From contig CAZEFW010000067.1 in the NCBI GenBank assembly GCA_964511535.1, forward strand, positions 1 through 44,393: a stretch of DNA of 44,393 bases, in the 5' to 3' direction. Made by a program: the position numbers and the translations under genes. Positions 1 to 8,181 of this stretch are shown in pieces (the first letter of the stretch is position 1; the number at the start of each line of letters is the position of its first letter). Origin of the DNA: CAZCFB01 sp964511535. Its GTDB lineage: Bacteria; Myxococcota_A; Polyangia; GCA-2747355; CAZCFB01. The notes below the pieces were generated by a model, which saw only the letters and a list, made by a program, of their open reading frames with translations, made no database searches and was not told the DNA's origin.

Positions 1-1
1 T

Positions 2-103
2 ATCCATGATGGCTTCTTCCCACTGTTTGATGAACCAGGCAGCTGGCGTTCTCCCTTCCAATGCCTGGTCGTGGACCTGCAAGGACTGATCGCTCATGTT
101 TGA
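2..103 (+). CDS. 3' fragment of an upstream gene, unknown
   Basis: This is the tail of a gene that begins before the window. The frame is open from base 2 and stops with TGA at 101-103, which overlaps the ATG of the following methyltransferase by eight bases, as expected for translationally coupled operon genes. Only 33 residues are visible (ending ...LVVDLQGLIAHV). They are rich in Phe, Pro and Trp and carry no motif I can name. Given the polysaccharide context it may be the C-terminal domain of a transporter ATPase or a sugar-modifying enzyme, but that is a guess. Confidence 0.45.
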   Translation: MHDGFFPLFDEPGSWRSPFQCLVVDLQGLIAHV

Positions 104-983
104 TCTGGCCAAAAAGAAGGAGGAGGCGCTCCGACGCATCCTCGTCAAGACATGGCACATGTGGGAGCGTCTGGGCTTTTATTTGGTCCCCAAACATTTC
201 TATTATCCGATACCGGAGACTCGGAAGTGCCTCGGGCATGATTTTGACAGGGAATTTCCTCTGGAAGGGATTTCTCTGGATGATGATGAAATGTGCACAT
301 TGCTCGGGCGCTTTGCCGAGTACAAAGGTGAATACGAGCCAATCTATCGTCCCACCGGATACGAATCAAATGGGGATGGCTCGATCCTTTATTCAATGAT
401 CAGGCATCTGAAACCAGGACGAATTATCGAGATTGGATCAGGGAACTCGACCCGCGTCGCATGTCAAGCAATGAAGCAGAACGAGGTTGAGGGGACCAGG
501 GGCGCCAGTATCCTGGCAATTGAACCATTCCCCAGTTCCGAGCTCATTGAACTGGCCGAGGCGACCCCTCAAGTCCAGCTGTTGATTCAACCTGTCGAAG
601 AAGCAGGGCTTCATATATTTCATGAGTTGAGCGCCAATGACATACTGTTCATTGACTCATCGCATATCTTGAAGCCGGGGAATGATGTCTATCATCTTTA
701 TCTTCATATTCTCCCGCAGGTCCCCGTCGGGACAATGATTCACATTCATGATATTCGATTCCCCCAGGACCATCCGGCGGAGTGGCCCGTCGAGTTCAAG
801 TTCTTCTGGAACGAACAATATCTGCTGCAGATGTTCCTCAGCTACAATGATTCCTACAAGATCGAGTTTGCTGGCAACTACATGTGGTTGAGGCATGCCG
901 AGGAAATGAAGAGGAGCCTGGTTGGTCTGAACGAGTCACCGGATGGCTGGCCAGGTAGTTTCTGGCTACGGCGAATCAAATAG
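96..983 (+). CDS. class I SAM-dependent methyltransferase, polysaccharide type
   Basis: A 295-residue protein with a class I (Rossmann) methyltransferase core. Motif I for S-adenosylmethionine reads IIEIGSGNSTR at residues 110-120. Later come the acidic strand DILFIDSSH near residue 182 and the metal-like IHIHDIRFPQDHP near residue 215. The N-terminal part with FYYPIPETR near residue 35 resembles O-methyltransferases found in capsule and O-antigen clusters. Family knowledge suggests transfer of a methyl group to a sugar or sugar precursor in the cytoplasm; the substrate is unknown. The ATG overlaps the previous stop, so it is co-translated with the fragment upstream. It converges on the glycosyltransferase on the minus strand. 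Base composition is lower in GC than most of the window, in line with acquired surface-glycan genes. Confidence 0.8.
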   Translation: MFDLAKKKEEALRRILVKTWHMWERLGFYLVPKHFYYPIPETRKCLGHDFDREFPLEGISLDDDEMCTLLGRFAEYKGEYEPIYRPTGYESNGDGSILYSMIRHLKPGRIIEIGSGNSTRVACQAMKQNEVEGTRGASILAIEPFPSSELIELAEATPQVQLLIQPVEEAGLHIFHELSANDILFIDSSHILKPGNDVYHLYLHILPQVPVGTMIHIHDIRFPQDHPAEWPVEFKFFWNEQYLLQMFLSYNDSYKIEFAGNYMWLRHAEEMKRSLVGLNESPDGWPGSFWLRRIK

Positions 984-1005
984 CAGGCCTGCCCCGGATC
1001 GCACT

Positions 1006-2109
1006 TCACCCCTTGGGATTCAGCAGCTCGCGATAGATTCGCTCCATGGTGTCGCAGTATGCCGGGGTGGAGAACGCCCGTGCCCTTTCCATTGCGTTCT
1101 GCCGAAGATCTTGTTGTAATTCCGGGTTGTTGGACAGTTCAATAATGCGGGAGGCCAGCTCTGTTTCGGAGCAATTATTGAAGATCAGCGCTGTGACTCC
1201 ATCAACTGCAAACTCTGCCAGCCCGTCATTTCCCGAGGTTATCAGCGGGATGCCTGCGCTCATCATTTCAAGTGCCGCGATGCCGAATGGCTCATTTCGG
1301 GAGGGCAAGCACCCGATATCTACGGTATTCAGCAACTGGCCAATGTTGTCAACGAAGCCCAGGAACCTGACCCTGGAGGCCAGGTTTGCCCTCCGAGCGC
1401 TCAATCTCAGCTGTGCTTCCAGGTCTCCTGCGCCCATGAAGATCAATTGAAAATCAGGGCGCCTCTTTGCCACCAACTTGAAAGCATTGAGCAAAATGTC
1501 AGGGCCCTTTTGATGGGTCAAGCGCCCGACAAACCCGATCACCGTGGCATTCGGCTCGATACCCAGCTCTGCTCTCAATGTTTCCCTGAGCTCCGGGTTC
1601 GGGGCGAATTGCTCATTATCGACCGAGTTATGTAGTATCTCTATATCATCCAAGCAAATGCCACAGAGCTCTGTAAGATGATTCGCGGTCGCTCCCGAGA
1701 CCGCGAGATATCGAACGGCTCGATCTTTGAGCCGTCGCAACATCCAGCGATAGAATGCATATTGCGGATCCTCGACTGATATTGGTTCATGCTCATGAAC
1801 GAGAACCGGAGTGTCGTGAAAGTACGTTGACAGGAGTCCACCCAAAATCGGCTTGAACAAATGCGCATGGATTATGTCGATATCAAGATCACGACACAAT
1901 GAAACAATCTTGAAGAACTTGCGCGGATCGTACACACCGTACCGGGTGCCAACGATGTTCCCCCGAATATTTACCTCTACACCATCAGGACGAAGAGGGT
2001 AAACATGGTGCTCAAAATCTCCAGCAGCGGTTTCTACTATCTGCTTGACCACGATCTGTGCACCACCAAGTTTCAGGTTGCTTATGAGATGTAATACACG
2101 TATCGGCAT
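1006..2109 (-). CDS. glycosyltransferase family 4 (GT-B fold)
   Basis: A 367-residue GT-B glycosyltransferase. The N-terminal acceptor domain opens with VLHLISNLKLGGAQ (residues 5-18), the usual glycine-rich loop. The linker-proximal FVGRLTHQKGPD gives the donor-phosphate-binding Arg196 and Lys201, and the EX7E motif is Glu273 to Glu281 in EPFGIAALE. The length is normal for GT4. It should move a sugar from a nucleotide donor to a growing glycan on the cytoplasmic face of the membrane; donor and acceptor cannot be read from sequence. The ATG at 2109 has a GAGATGAC sequence just upstream as a plausible ribosome site. It is transcribed opposite to the methyltransferase next to it and shares the same lower GC content. 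Confidence 0.87.
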   Translation of the reverse strand: MPIRVLHLISNLKLGGAQIVVKQIVETAAGDFEHHVYPLRPDGVEVNIRGNIVGTRYGVYDPRKFFKIVSLCRDLDIDIIHAHLFKPILGGLLSTYFHDTPVLVHEHEPISVEDPQYAFYRWMLRRLKDRAVRYLAVSGATANHLTELCGICLDDIEILHNSVDNEQFAPNPELRETLRAELGIEPNATVIGFVGRLTHQKGPDILLNAFKLVAKRRPDFQLIFMGAGDLEAQLRLSARRANLASRVRFLGFVDNIGQLLNTVDIGCLPSRNEPFGIAALEMMSAGIPLITSGNDGLAEFAVDGVTALIFNNCSETELASRIIELSNNPELQQDLRQNAMERARAFSTPAYCDTMERIYRELLNPKG

Positions 2110-2415
2110 ATGTCATCTCTTGGAGGGCACCATGACACACTGGATCTTGTAGTGAACTGCCATGGTCTTTCAAGTTTCCAGCAGAGTCAACCCGGCGTTC
2201 GCGGCACAACAAGAACCAGTTGCCATCAGTCTTTGCAATCGCCATCTCACTTTGCCAACGGGCGAGGTGAATTCTCCGAGGTCGAATGGGATTAGCAAGG
2301 ATGACGACAGTTGGGTATCATGCGGACGCGAAACAGCCGTCGGGTGCAAAGCGTTCTGTCGTCCAGGTCCCTGACATGGCCGACGATGGGAATGGCGGAA
2401 GCTGGCCAGCATAAA
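2110..2415. other. intergenic region between divergent glycosyltransferase genes
   Basis: About 300 bases separate the minus-strand GT4 start from the most likely start of the next plus-strand gene. Short open frames occur here on both strands, but none has a recognisable product or a consistent codon pattern. It should hold the promoters of both flanking genes; I see no convincing -35/-10 pair, repeat or hairpin. Confidence 0.4.
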
Positions 2416-3624
2416 ATGACAAATCCTCCAGATACCCTGGCCACACCGGCGGGCCAGAACTCCGTGGCGATCCTCGAGCCAGATCTTGTCCTGATCCGCG
2501 GTCACCACTTTCAACAAACGCTGACCTTCGCCCGTTGCCTCGTGGATCAGGGCAAGAGGCCCATCATCCTTTGCGGCCGCCTTCGCCCGCGCCAGCTACG
2601 TGCGGAGTTCGAGCAGCTCGGGGCCGTGGTCCACGAGGCCTTCCGCTGCCACCATCTGAAGCTGCTGCGGGCCAGAGACCTCGTCTGGTCCACTTCCGCG
2701 GTTTGTCAGGCCCTGACCTTCAAGCGCCTGGCAGCCTCGATTCCCCCGGGCTGTCCGGTCATCGCGCCCTCCGGATCACTCAGGATGCTGCTGGGCCTCT
2801 CGCTGGCCATCCGGCGGGGATGGTGGCCGCATGTCACGAGGGTCCAGCTGTTTACCTGGGACAGGCGGCAGAATGACCAGGCAATCTCGCTCTTCCCGGG
2901 CAAGCTCCTCGCCCTGACCGAGGCATCGGTCAGGGCCTGCCCGCCCGGGAACCCGCTGCTCTTCGGATGGTCCCATTCCATCGCCGACCTCATCACCAGC
3001 AAGGTGCAAAGGCCGGTGCAACAGGCTGCCCAGGCCGTGGAATGGGCTCCTCCGTCCATCGGGCCTCGCAGCCTCGAAGACCCGGCAATCGGATACCTCG
3101 GAGAGCTCAGACCGGAGAAGGGCTGCTATCAATTCCTCGACGCTCTCCCGCTGCTTCGGAGCCGTCCGCGCCTGCTCGTTCAGGCCGCCAGGTCCAGCGC
3201 CATGACCGAGCAGAGCAGGAGAATGCTCGTCACCAGGGTGGAGGAGTTCGGCGGGCGAATCTTCCAGGAGAGCATGAGCATGAGCGACTACTGGGACCTG
3301 CTGGGAATGGTCGACATCATGGTATGCCCCTATGACCCGATCCGATACGGGCACCGGACCTCCGGCATCGTGATCGACGCCCTCGGCGCCGGCGCCGTCC
3401 CGGTGGTACCCGCAGGTACCTGGCTCGCAGAGATCTCGGCGAAATATGACGTCGGCCTGCGCTACTCGCCCTACACCCCAAAAGCCCTGGCAGCGGCCCT
3501 GGACGAGGTCGTGAACAACTGGGCGGAGCACCGCGACCGTTCCAGGAGAGCTGCGGAATCGGCCCGGGAGGATCACGCTCCAGCCGCCGTCATTCAGAGC
3601 CTGCTGGGCGCCGCGCCCCCCTGA
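2416..3624 (+). CDS. glycosyltransferase-like protein (GT-B type, divergent)
   Basis: The protein is about 402 residues from the ATG at 2416. The open frame extends to a TTG at 2311, but the extra residues look non-coding and the recognisable fold begins at LVLIRGHHFQQTL, so I prefer 2416 (GGCGGAAG lies about 15 bases upstream; the site is weak). The C-terminal half has GT-B features: IGYLGELRPEKG as the donor-domain entry, followed by the run MVCPYDPIRYGHRTSGIVIDAL, where a conserved acidic/glycine segment corresponds to the nucleotide-sugar site. The classical EX7E glutamates are not clear, so it is a diverged member. It probably adds a sugar to the surface glycan built by this cluster. It ends 33 bases from the convergent sulfotransferase. 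Confidence is good for a glycosyltransferase, low for substrate. Confidence 0.65.
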   Translation: MTNPPDTLATPAGQNSVAILEPDLVLIRGHHFQQTLTFARCLVDQGKRPIILCGRLRPRQLRAEFEQLGAVVHEAFRCHHLKLLRARDLVWSTSAVCQALTFKRLAASIPPGCPVIAPSGSLRMLLGLSLAIRRGWWPHVTRVQLFTWDRRQNDQAISLFPGKLLALTEASVRACPPGNPLLFGWSHSIADLITSKVQRPVQQAAQAVEWAPPSIGPRSLEDPAIGYLGELRPEKGCYQFLDALPLLRSRPRLLVQAARSSAMTEQSRRMLVTRVEEFGGRIFQESMSMSDYWDLLGMVDIMVCPYDPIRYGHRTSGIVIDALGAGAVPVVPAGTWLAEISAKYDVGLRYSPYTPKALAAALDEVVNNWAEHRDRSRRAAESAREDHAPAAVIQSLLGAAPP

Positions 3625-3657
3625 GCCTCGGGCGCGGGTCTCGGTCCGCTCATCCGC

Positions 3658-4494
3658 CTACCCCTCGTCGAGGAACACCTGGTGCCTGGTCCCGCGGAGC
3701 GCGCACACCACCTCTCCGTAATTCTGGATCCTGTCCTCCAGGGTGCCGCGGCTCATCTTCTTGAGCCCTGGCCAGCTCATCTCCAGCGCGTCCGCCCCCA
3801 GGAACTGGAGCACGGATGACTGGACCTGCTCGGTCCGGCCCACGAAGTCCTCGTAGGTCACCTCGAGATAGGGCCCACGCGACAGGGCTCGCGCCATGGC
3901 ACCGCGCAGGCGCTCCACTCGCCTGATGAAGGCCATCAGCAGGATGGTGTTGATCTTCAACCTGGAGGTCCTGGGCGCGGCCTCCTGAGAGTGCGCGACC
4001 CCGGTCCGTTTGGCGTTGATCCGGGAGAGGTACATCTTCAGCAAGTTCGCCCTGAGCAGGTGGATCACCCGCACGCCGCGACGGGCGAAGTGGCCGCGAA
4101 GGTACGGATAGCACTTCAGCTCCGAGTACATGATCTTGAAGCCGGCCAGCGACTCGGGCGCGCCACGCGGCTGGTACTCGTTCCAGGTGGTCATGTCGGT
4201 CCACGGACCTGAGTGCTCCGGGTTGGACCAGAGGCTGTCCAGGTAGCTGCGGATCACGACCGCCGGGACGAAGCTCCTCACGGCCCGGCAGAGGTGCCTG
4301 CTCCCGAGGGTGCCGTGGATGATCCTGCGGCCGGGGGTCAGCGAACAGAAATGGTTGAACCCGTCATGGGCGCCGTACTGCCTCAGGAACACCTCGCCAT
4401 GGGCCCTGATGTCCGGGTGGCTGTTGAGCCACAGCCTGAAGAGCGTGGACCCGGACCGCTGCGTCGTCACGATGGCGAACTTCTCTGGTGTCAT
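3658..4494 (-). CDS. sulfotransferase family protein
   Basis: A 278-residue protein with the PAPS-binding 5'-phosphosulfate loop at its N-terminus (FAIVTTQRSGSTLFRLWL, residues 6-23), the hallmark of sulfotransferases related to carbohydrate and Stf-type enzymes. HPDIRAHGEVF follows directly, a common continuation in this family where the His/Glu lie near the acceptor. A later LEVTYEDFV segment matches the second conserved block with the 3'-phosphate site. It should transfer a sulfo group from PAPS to a hydroxyl, here plausibly on the glycan made by the neighbouring glycosyltransferases. It is cytoplasmic with no signal peptide. It is transcribed away from the epimerase gene, with a 157-base divergent gap between them. 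Confidence 0.8.
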   Translation of the reverse strand: MTPEKFAIVTTQRSGSTLFRLWLNSHPDIRAHGEVFLRQYGAHDGFNHFCSLTPGRRIIHGTLGSRHLCRAVRSFVPAVVIRSYLDSLWSNPEHSGPWTDMTTWNEYQPRGAPESLAGFKIMYSELKCYPYLRGHFARRGVRVIHLLRANLLKMYLSRINAKRTGVAHSQEAAPRTSRLKINTILLMAFIRRVERLRGAMARALSRGPYLEVTYEDFVGRTEQVQSSVLQFLGADALEMSWPGLKKMSRGTLEDRIQNYGEVVCALRGTRHQVFLDEG

Positions 4495-4651
4495 GTTATC
4501 GGTCCCACGCCAGCCGCAGCGTCTCCGGCAGATCCATCAACCCTGCCGCGCAATTAACCTCGTAATTATGCCCGGTTCGAGAATCAAGCAAATACTGCCC
4601 TGCTGGCCTCATTTTGTGATCTGGCCATGCTCCTATGATAATGTCAGCCCC

Positions 4652-5635
4652 ATGTCCATCCAAGACATCGTCGGCGGCCGATTCTGCGTCACGGGGGCGG
4701 CCGGGTTCATCGGATCGCACCTTTGCGAGCGGCTGCTCGACCTGGGGGCGTCGGTGGTGGGCGTCGACTGCCTCACCAACCTGTACGACCCCTCGCTCAA
4801 GGAGGCCAACCTCCGGCGCTTCGCCGATCACCCGCAGTTCCTGCTCTATCGGTCCGACTTGCAGGATCCCCGCACCTCCCTGGACGCGGTGCACGGCTGC
4901 CGGGCGGTGATCCACCTGGCGGCCCTGCCAGGCATCGGCCCATCGCGCCAGATGCCCGCGCGCTACCAGGAGAACAACGTCGTGGGCACCACCCACCTGC
5001 TGGAGGCTTGCCGCCTGCGGGACGTGCCGGGGTTCATCTTCGCCTCCTCGTCGTCGGTGTACGGCGACTGCGATGTGATCCCGTTCTCCGAGGATGGCTC
5101 GGCGGTGCGGCCCCTGTCGGTGTACGGCGCCACCAAGGCCGCCGGCGAGGTCCTCTGCCGCGTGTACCACGACCTGTTCGGCCTGGACGTCACGTCCCTG
5201 CGCCTGTTCACGGTCTACGGCCCGCGACAGCGCCCGGACATGGCGATCCACAAGTTCGCCCGGCTCATCAGCGGCGGCAAGCCGGTGACCCTGTACGGCG
5301 ATGGCACCATGGAGCGCGACTTCACCTACGTGGAGGACATCGTCGAGGGGATCGTCGCCTCCCTGGGCACGCTGCCGGGCAGCGGCAGCCGCCTGATAAA
5401 CCTCGGCACCGACCGGCCCGTGGCGCTCAATGATCTCATCGCTGCCCTGGAGGCGGCCCTCGGCCTGCCCGCCGAGGTGGTGTTCCAGCCCGCGCCTCCC
5501 GGAGAGGCGCAGCGCACCTGGGCCGACGTCTCCCGCGCCCGGGAGCAGCTGGGCTACGAAGCGCGCACCTCCCTGGCGCGAGGGCTGGAAAACTTCGTCG
5601 GCTGGTACCGCGACGAGGGCCCCGGAGCGCGCTGA
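4652..5635 (+). CDS. NAD-dependent sugar epimerase/dehydratase (extended SDR)
   Basis: A 327-residue extended short-chain dehydrogenase. The NAD-binding GxxGxxG is GAAGFIG at residues 15-21. The catalytic Ser region is ASSSSVYGD and the Tyr-Lys pair is in SVYGATKAAGE. DFTYVEDIVEGI is the typical sugar-nucleotide-epimerase block. Family members act on UDP- or GDP-sugars, for example as UDP-glucose or UDP-GlcNAc 4-epimerases, supplying precursors to the glycosyltransferases around it. The frame runs open to 4310, but the Rossmann strand begins right after the ATG at 4652 and the upstream residues are not family-like, so 4652 is chosen. The stop overlaps the start of the GT2 gene by one base (TGATG), so the two are coupled. 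Confidence 0.88.
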   Translation: MSIQDIVGGRFCVTGAAGFIGSHLCERLLDLGASVVGVDCLTNLYDPSLKEANLRRFADHPQFLLYRSDLQDPRTSLDAVHGCRAVIHLAALPGIGPSRQMPARYQENNVVGTTHLLEACRLRDVPGFIFASSSSVYGDCDVIPFSEDGSAVRPLSVYGATKAAGEVLCRVYHDLFGLDVTSLRLFTVYGPRQRPDMAIHKFARLISGGKPVTLYGDGTMERDFTYVEDIVEGIVASLGTLPGSGSRLINLGTDRPVALNDLIAALEAALGLPAEVVFQPAPPGEAQRTWADVSRAREQLGYEARTSLARGLENFVGWYRDEGPGAR

Positions 5636-6645
5636 TGACCGCCATCTCCGTCGTGGTGCCCGTGTACAACGAGGAGGACAACGTCGAGGCCCTCCACAGG
5701 GAGATCGTCGAGGCGTGCGAGGCGGAGGCGTACGACTACGAGATCATATTCGTGGACGACGGCTCCACGGACCGGACCTTCGAGCGCATGCGCACCCTGG
5801 AGCCGATCCGCGCCGTGCAGCTGCGCAAAAACTTCGGCCAGACCGCCGCAATGGACGCCGGCATCCGCCTGGCGCAGCACGACCTGGTGGTGACCATGGA
5901 CGGCGACCGTCAGAACGATCCGGCGGACATCCCGAAGCTGCTGGCCACCCTGGAGCGGGAGGACCTGGACATCGTCTCGGGCTGGCGCAAGGAGCGCAAG
6001 GACCCGCTGCTCAAGCACGTCACCTCCCGCGGCGCCAACCTGCTGCGCAAGATGCTGATCAACGACGGCATCCATGACAGCGGCTGCTCGCTCAAGGTGT
6101 ACCGGCGAGAATGCTTCGAGCGGCTGCGGCTGTTCGGCGAGATGCACCGCTTCATCCCGGGGCTGCTCAAGATCAAGGGCTACCGGGTGGGCGAGGCGGT
6201 GGTCAACCACCGCCCCCGCACCGCGGGCAAGACCAAGTACAACTGGCGCCGGGTGGTCAAGGGCCTCATCGACATGGTGTCGGTCTGGTTCTGGAACAAG
6301 TACGCCGTGCGCCCGCTGCACCTGCTGGGCGGGCTCGGCATGGTGTTCATCTTCTTCGGCTTCATCAGCTCGCTGTACACCGCGGCGCTGTACATGATGC
6401 AGGGTGACGTGTCCCACACCACCTGGCCCATCCTGTCGGTGTTCCTGGTGCTGATGGGGATCCAGCTGTTCATCTCGGGCCTGCTGGCAGACGTCATGGC
6501 GAAGACCTACTTCAGCACCACCCGGGACACGCCTTATGACGTCAGGGTGGTGGTCGAGCGGGAGCACCCTGCGCTGGCCGAGGCTCCCAGGGTGCCTGCC
6601 CTGCCAGCGGCGGAGACGGAGCCAGATTCAGCCCAGCCGGAGTGA
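5635..6645 (+). CDS. GT2 polyprenyl-phosphate glycosyltransferase with two TM helices
   Basis: A 336-residue GT-A glycosyltransferase of the DPM1/GtrB/ArnC group. It starts with ISVVVPVYNEEDNVE, has the nucleotide strand FVDDGSTD, and a DXD-like metal site in VTMDGDRQNDP. Two hydrophobic helices near the C-terminus (LLGGLGMVFIFFGFISSLY and the later ILSVFLVLMGIQLFISGLL) anchor it in the cytoplasmic membrane. Such enzymes load a sugar onto undecaprenyl phosphate; the lipid-linked sugar then serves a GT-C transferase on the outer face. A GT-C-like membrane protein is encoded nearby on the minus strand (8182-10284), so the two may work in one pathway. It is translationally coupled to the epimerase. 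Confidence 0.88.
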   Translation: MTAISVVVPVYNEEDNVEALHREIVEACEAEAYDYEIIFVDDGSTDRTFERMRTLEPIRAVQLRKNFGQTAAMDAGIRLAQHDLVVTMDGDRQNDPADIPKLLATLEREDLDIVSGWRKERKDPLLKHVTSRGANLLRKMLINDGIHDSGCSLKVYRRECFERLRLFGEMHRFIPGLLKIKGYRVGEAVVNHRPRTAGKTKYNWRRVVKGLIDMVSVWFWNKYAVRPLHLLGGLGMVFIFFGFISSLYTAALYMMQGDVSHTTWPILSVFLVLMGIQLFISGLLADVMAKTYFSTTRDTPYDVRVVVEREHPALAEAPRVPALPAAETEPDSAQPE

Positions 6646-6777
6646 CCCTCCTCCCCTTTCCGCTCGGCCGCAGCTCCCCCTGGAACGTTCAGGAGGCTCC
6701 AGCTGGTTGGCTCGCCGGCGGGCGCCAAACGGGGCTCGCGATGACCACGGGGGGCAGGCTGCCCGCCGCCCCCTGAC

Positions 6778-7398
6778 TCACTTGGCGTCCTTGAGGTACT
6801 TGAGCACCCGGCTGAGCTTCATCGGGTGGCCATGGATGGTGCCCGATGAGAGCTCGGCCCGCAGCCAGTGGGTCTTCTCGCCGCCGTCATAGCCCACCGC
6901 CCTGGGCGCGCGGTAGATGGCCCACACATCGCCGCCAGGTCGCCGGATGAGGGTACCCTTTTGCAGCGCCGTGCGTTCGAGGTTCTTGTTGTTCACCCCG
7001 GGCAGGTACTGGGCGGCCTTGGTGCTGAACTGCTTCGCCTCGGCTTCAGACCGCGCCTTGAGGTGCTTGCGCCCGTGATCGCTGGCGCGGGCCTTGTAAA
7101 TCCGCGTGCGGATTTCCTTGCGCGTGTAGTACGACCCGTGGGCCAGGTTATCTTTCCGCGCCGCCGGGGTGCCGCGGAAGAGGGACGACTTCAAATCGCG
7201 CAGCTTGTACTGCTGGCGCTTGACCGGCTTGTTGACCCGCGCCCGCCGGGGCGCACGCTTGATGGCCGGGCGGACCCGGTGCTGCTGTCGGGTCTGAACC
7301 TTCGGCTTTGGACGCACCCCGTTTCGCGGCCCTGCCAGGGCGTCGGTGGGCAGCTGCAGCGCCAGGGTGATCAGAGCAACGAGGACCGTCCGCTTCAT
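6778..7398 (-). CDS. secreted, very basic small protein; possible toxin-fold C-terminus
   Basis: About 206 residues from the ATG at 7398 (another ATG three codons earlier is possible). The first 20 residues form a signal peptide ending at DALAG. A Lys/Arg-rich, low-complexity stretch follows to about residue 65. The remaining part has a pattern I associate with small bacterial RNase toxin domains of the barnase/EndoU/colicin E5/RelE-like type: DHGRKHLKAR, then an alpha segment with repeated Ala, then KGTLIRRPGGD, and a final THWLRAELSSGTIHGHP. This is a pattern impression, not a match. No adjacent immunity gene is apparent. The gene is last in a possible minus-strand run after the methyltransferase, with a one-base gap to it. 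An alternative is a harmless envelope or nucleic-acid-binding protein. Confidence 0.6.
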   Translation of the reverse strand: MKRTVLVALITLALQLPTDALAGPRNGVRPKPKVQTRQQHRVRPAIKRAPRRARVNKPVKRQQYKLRDLKSSLFRGTPAARKDNLAHGSYYTRKEIRTRIYKARASDHGRKHLKARSEAEAKQFSTKAAQYLPGVNNKNLERTALQKGTLIRRPGGDVWAIYRAPRAVGYDGGEKTHWLRAELSSGTIHGHPMKLSRVLKYLKDAK

Positions 7399-7408
7399 GG
7401 CCACCACC

Positions 7409-8107
7409 CTAGCATACGCCTGTCCCGGGCTTCTTCGCGTGCCCCCAGAAGTTGGGGGCCAGCGGCAGCGGCATCTGGTTCAACAGGCGATACAACCGCA
7501 CGCCCACGGCCCCGAGCGGCCCCAGGGAGCGCCGGATCTTGTTCACCTTGTACTCGCTGACGGAGTTGAAGGTCTCGACCACCACCCCCTGAAAGCCAGC
7601 CCCGCGCAGCAGGCGCCCGAGGCTGGAGAGGGATTGCAGGGACATGTGAAACTCGCGCCACTTGAACAGGTCGCGCGCCTGCACGATCTCCCAGGGTACG
7701 TTGATGATGATGTTGGGCGTCTGGAACACCAGCCGGCCGCCAGGCTTCAACACCCGGTGCACCGCGCCGTGCATGTACTCCTGAACATCGGGGATGTGCT
7801 CCAGCACATCGAACAGGGTGACCACGTCGAACGTCTCGTCCGGAAATGGAAGCTGGCGAGGCCGGGTGGGCTGCAAGCGAGGGGCGATGTCCGGGTATGC
7901 AGCCTTGCCTTCTTCTATGTGCTCCTCGCTGAGGTCCACGCCCTGGAGGTCGGTGTAGCCCAGCAGGTGGAGGTTCTGCAAGAAGCTCCCGTAGTTGCAG
8001 CCGACATCGAGGATCTTGAGATCTTCTGGCAGTCCAAGGGACATGAAGTAGTCCACCTCGACTGCGATGTTCCCGGCCTCCCGGGGAAAGGTCACTGTCT
8101 GGCGCAT
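7409..8107 (-). CDS. class I SAM-dependent methyltransferase
   Basis: A 232-residue methyltransferase. Motif I is LKILDVGCNYGSF near residues 29-41, the acidic end of strand 2 is GVDLSEEHIEEG, and the post-II region is FDVVTLFDVLEHIPD, typical of the Methyltransf_11/23 group. RVLKPGGRLVFQTPN is the conserved hairpin. The frame stays open far upstream (to 9886) through the neighbouring gene, but the family begins at the ATG at 8107 and the upstream frame is only a shadow of the membrane protein gene. It likely methylates a glycan or lipid intermediate. It lies 74 bases after the GT-C-like gene on the same strand, suggesting co-transcription. Confidence 0.85.
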   Translation of the reverse strand: MRQTVTFPREAGNIAVEVDYFMSLGLPEDLKILDVGCNYGSFLQNLHLLGYTDLQGVDLSEEHIEEGKAAYPDIAPRLQPTRPRQLPFPDETFDVVTLFDVLEHIPDVQEYMHGAVHRVLKPGGRLVFQTPNIIINVPWEIVQARDLFKWREFHMSLQSLSSLGRLLRGAGFQGVVVETFNSVSEYKVNKIRRSLGPLGAVGVRLYRLLNQMPLPLAPNFWGHAKKPGTGVC

Positions 8108-8181
8108 GGATCCACGGCGGGCTGAGAGAGGGCCCAGGAGGTGAGGTATATCATGCCCTTCACCGGCCGCACCCATCTGTT

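Noticed and set aside
4310..4651. N-terminal extension of the sugar epimerase
   Set aside because: The extension overlaps the sulfotransferase gene on the other strand, and the Rossmann fold begins right at the ATG at 4652.
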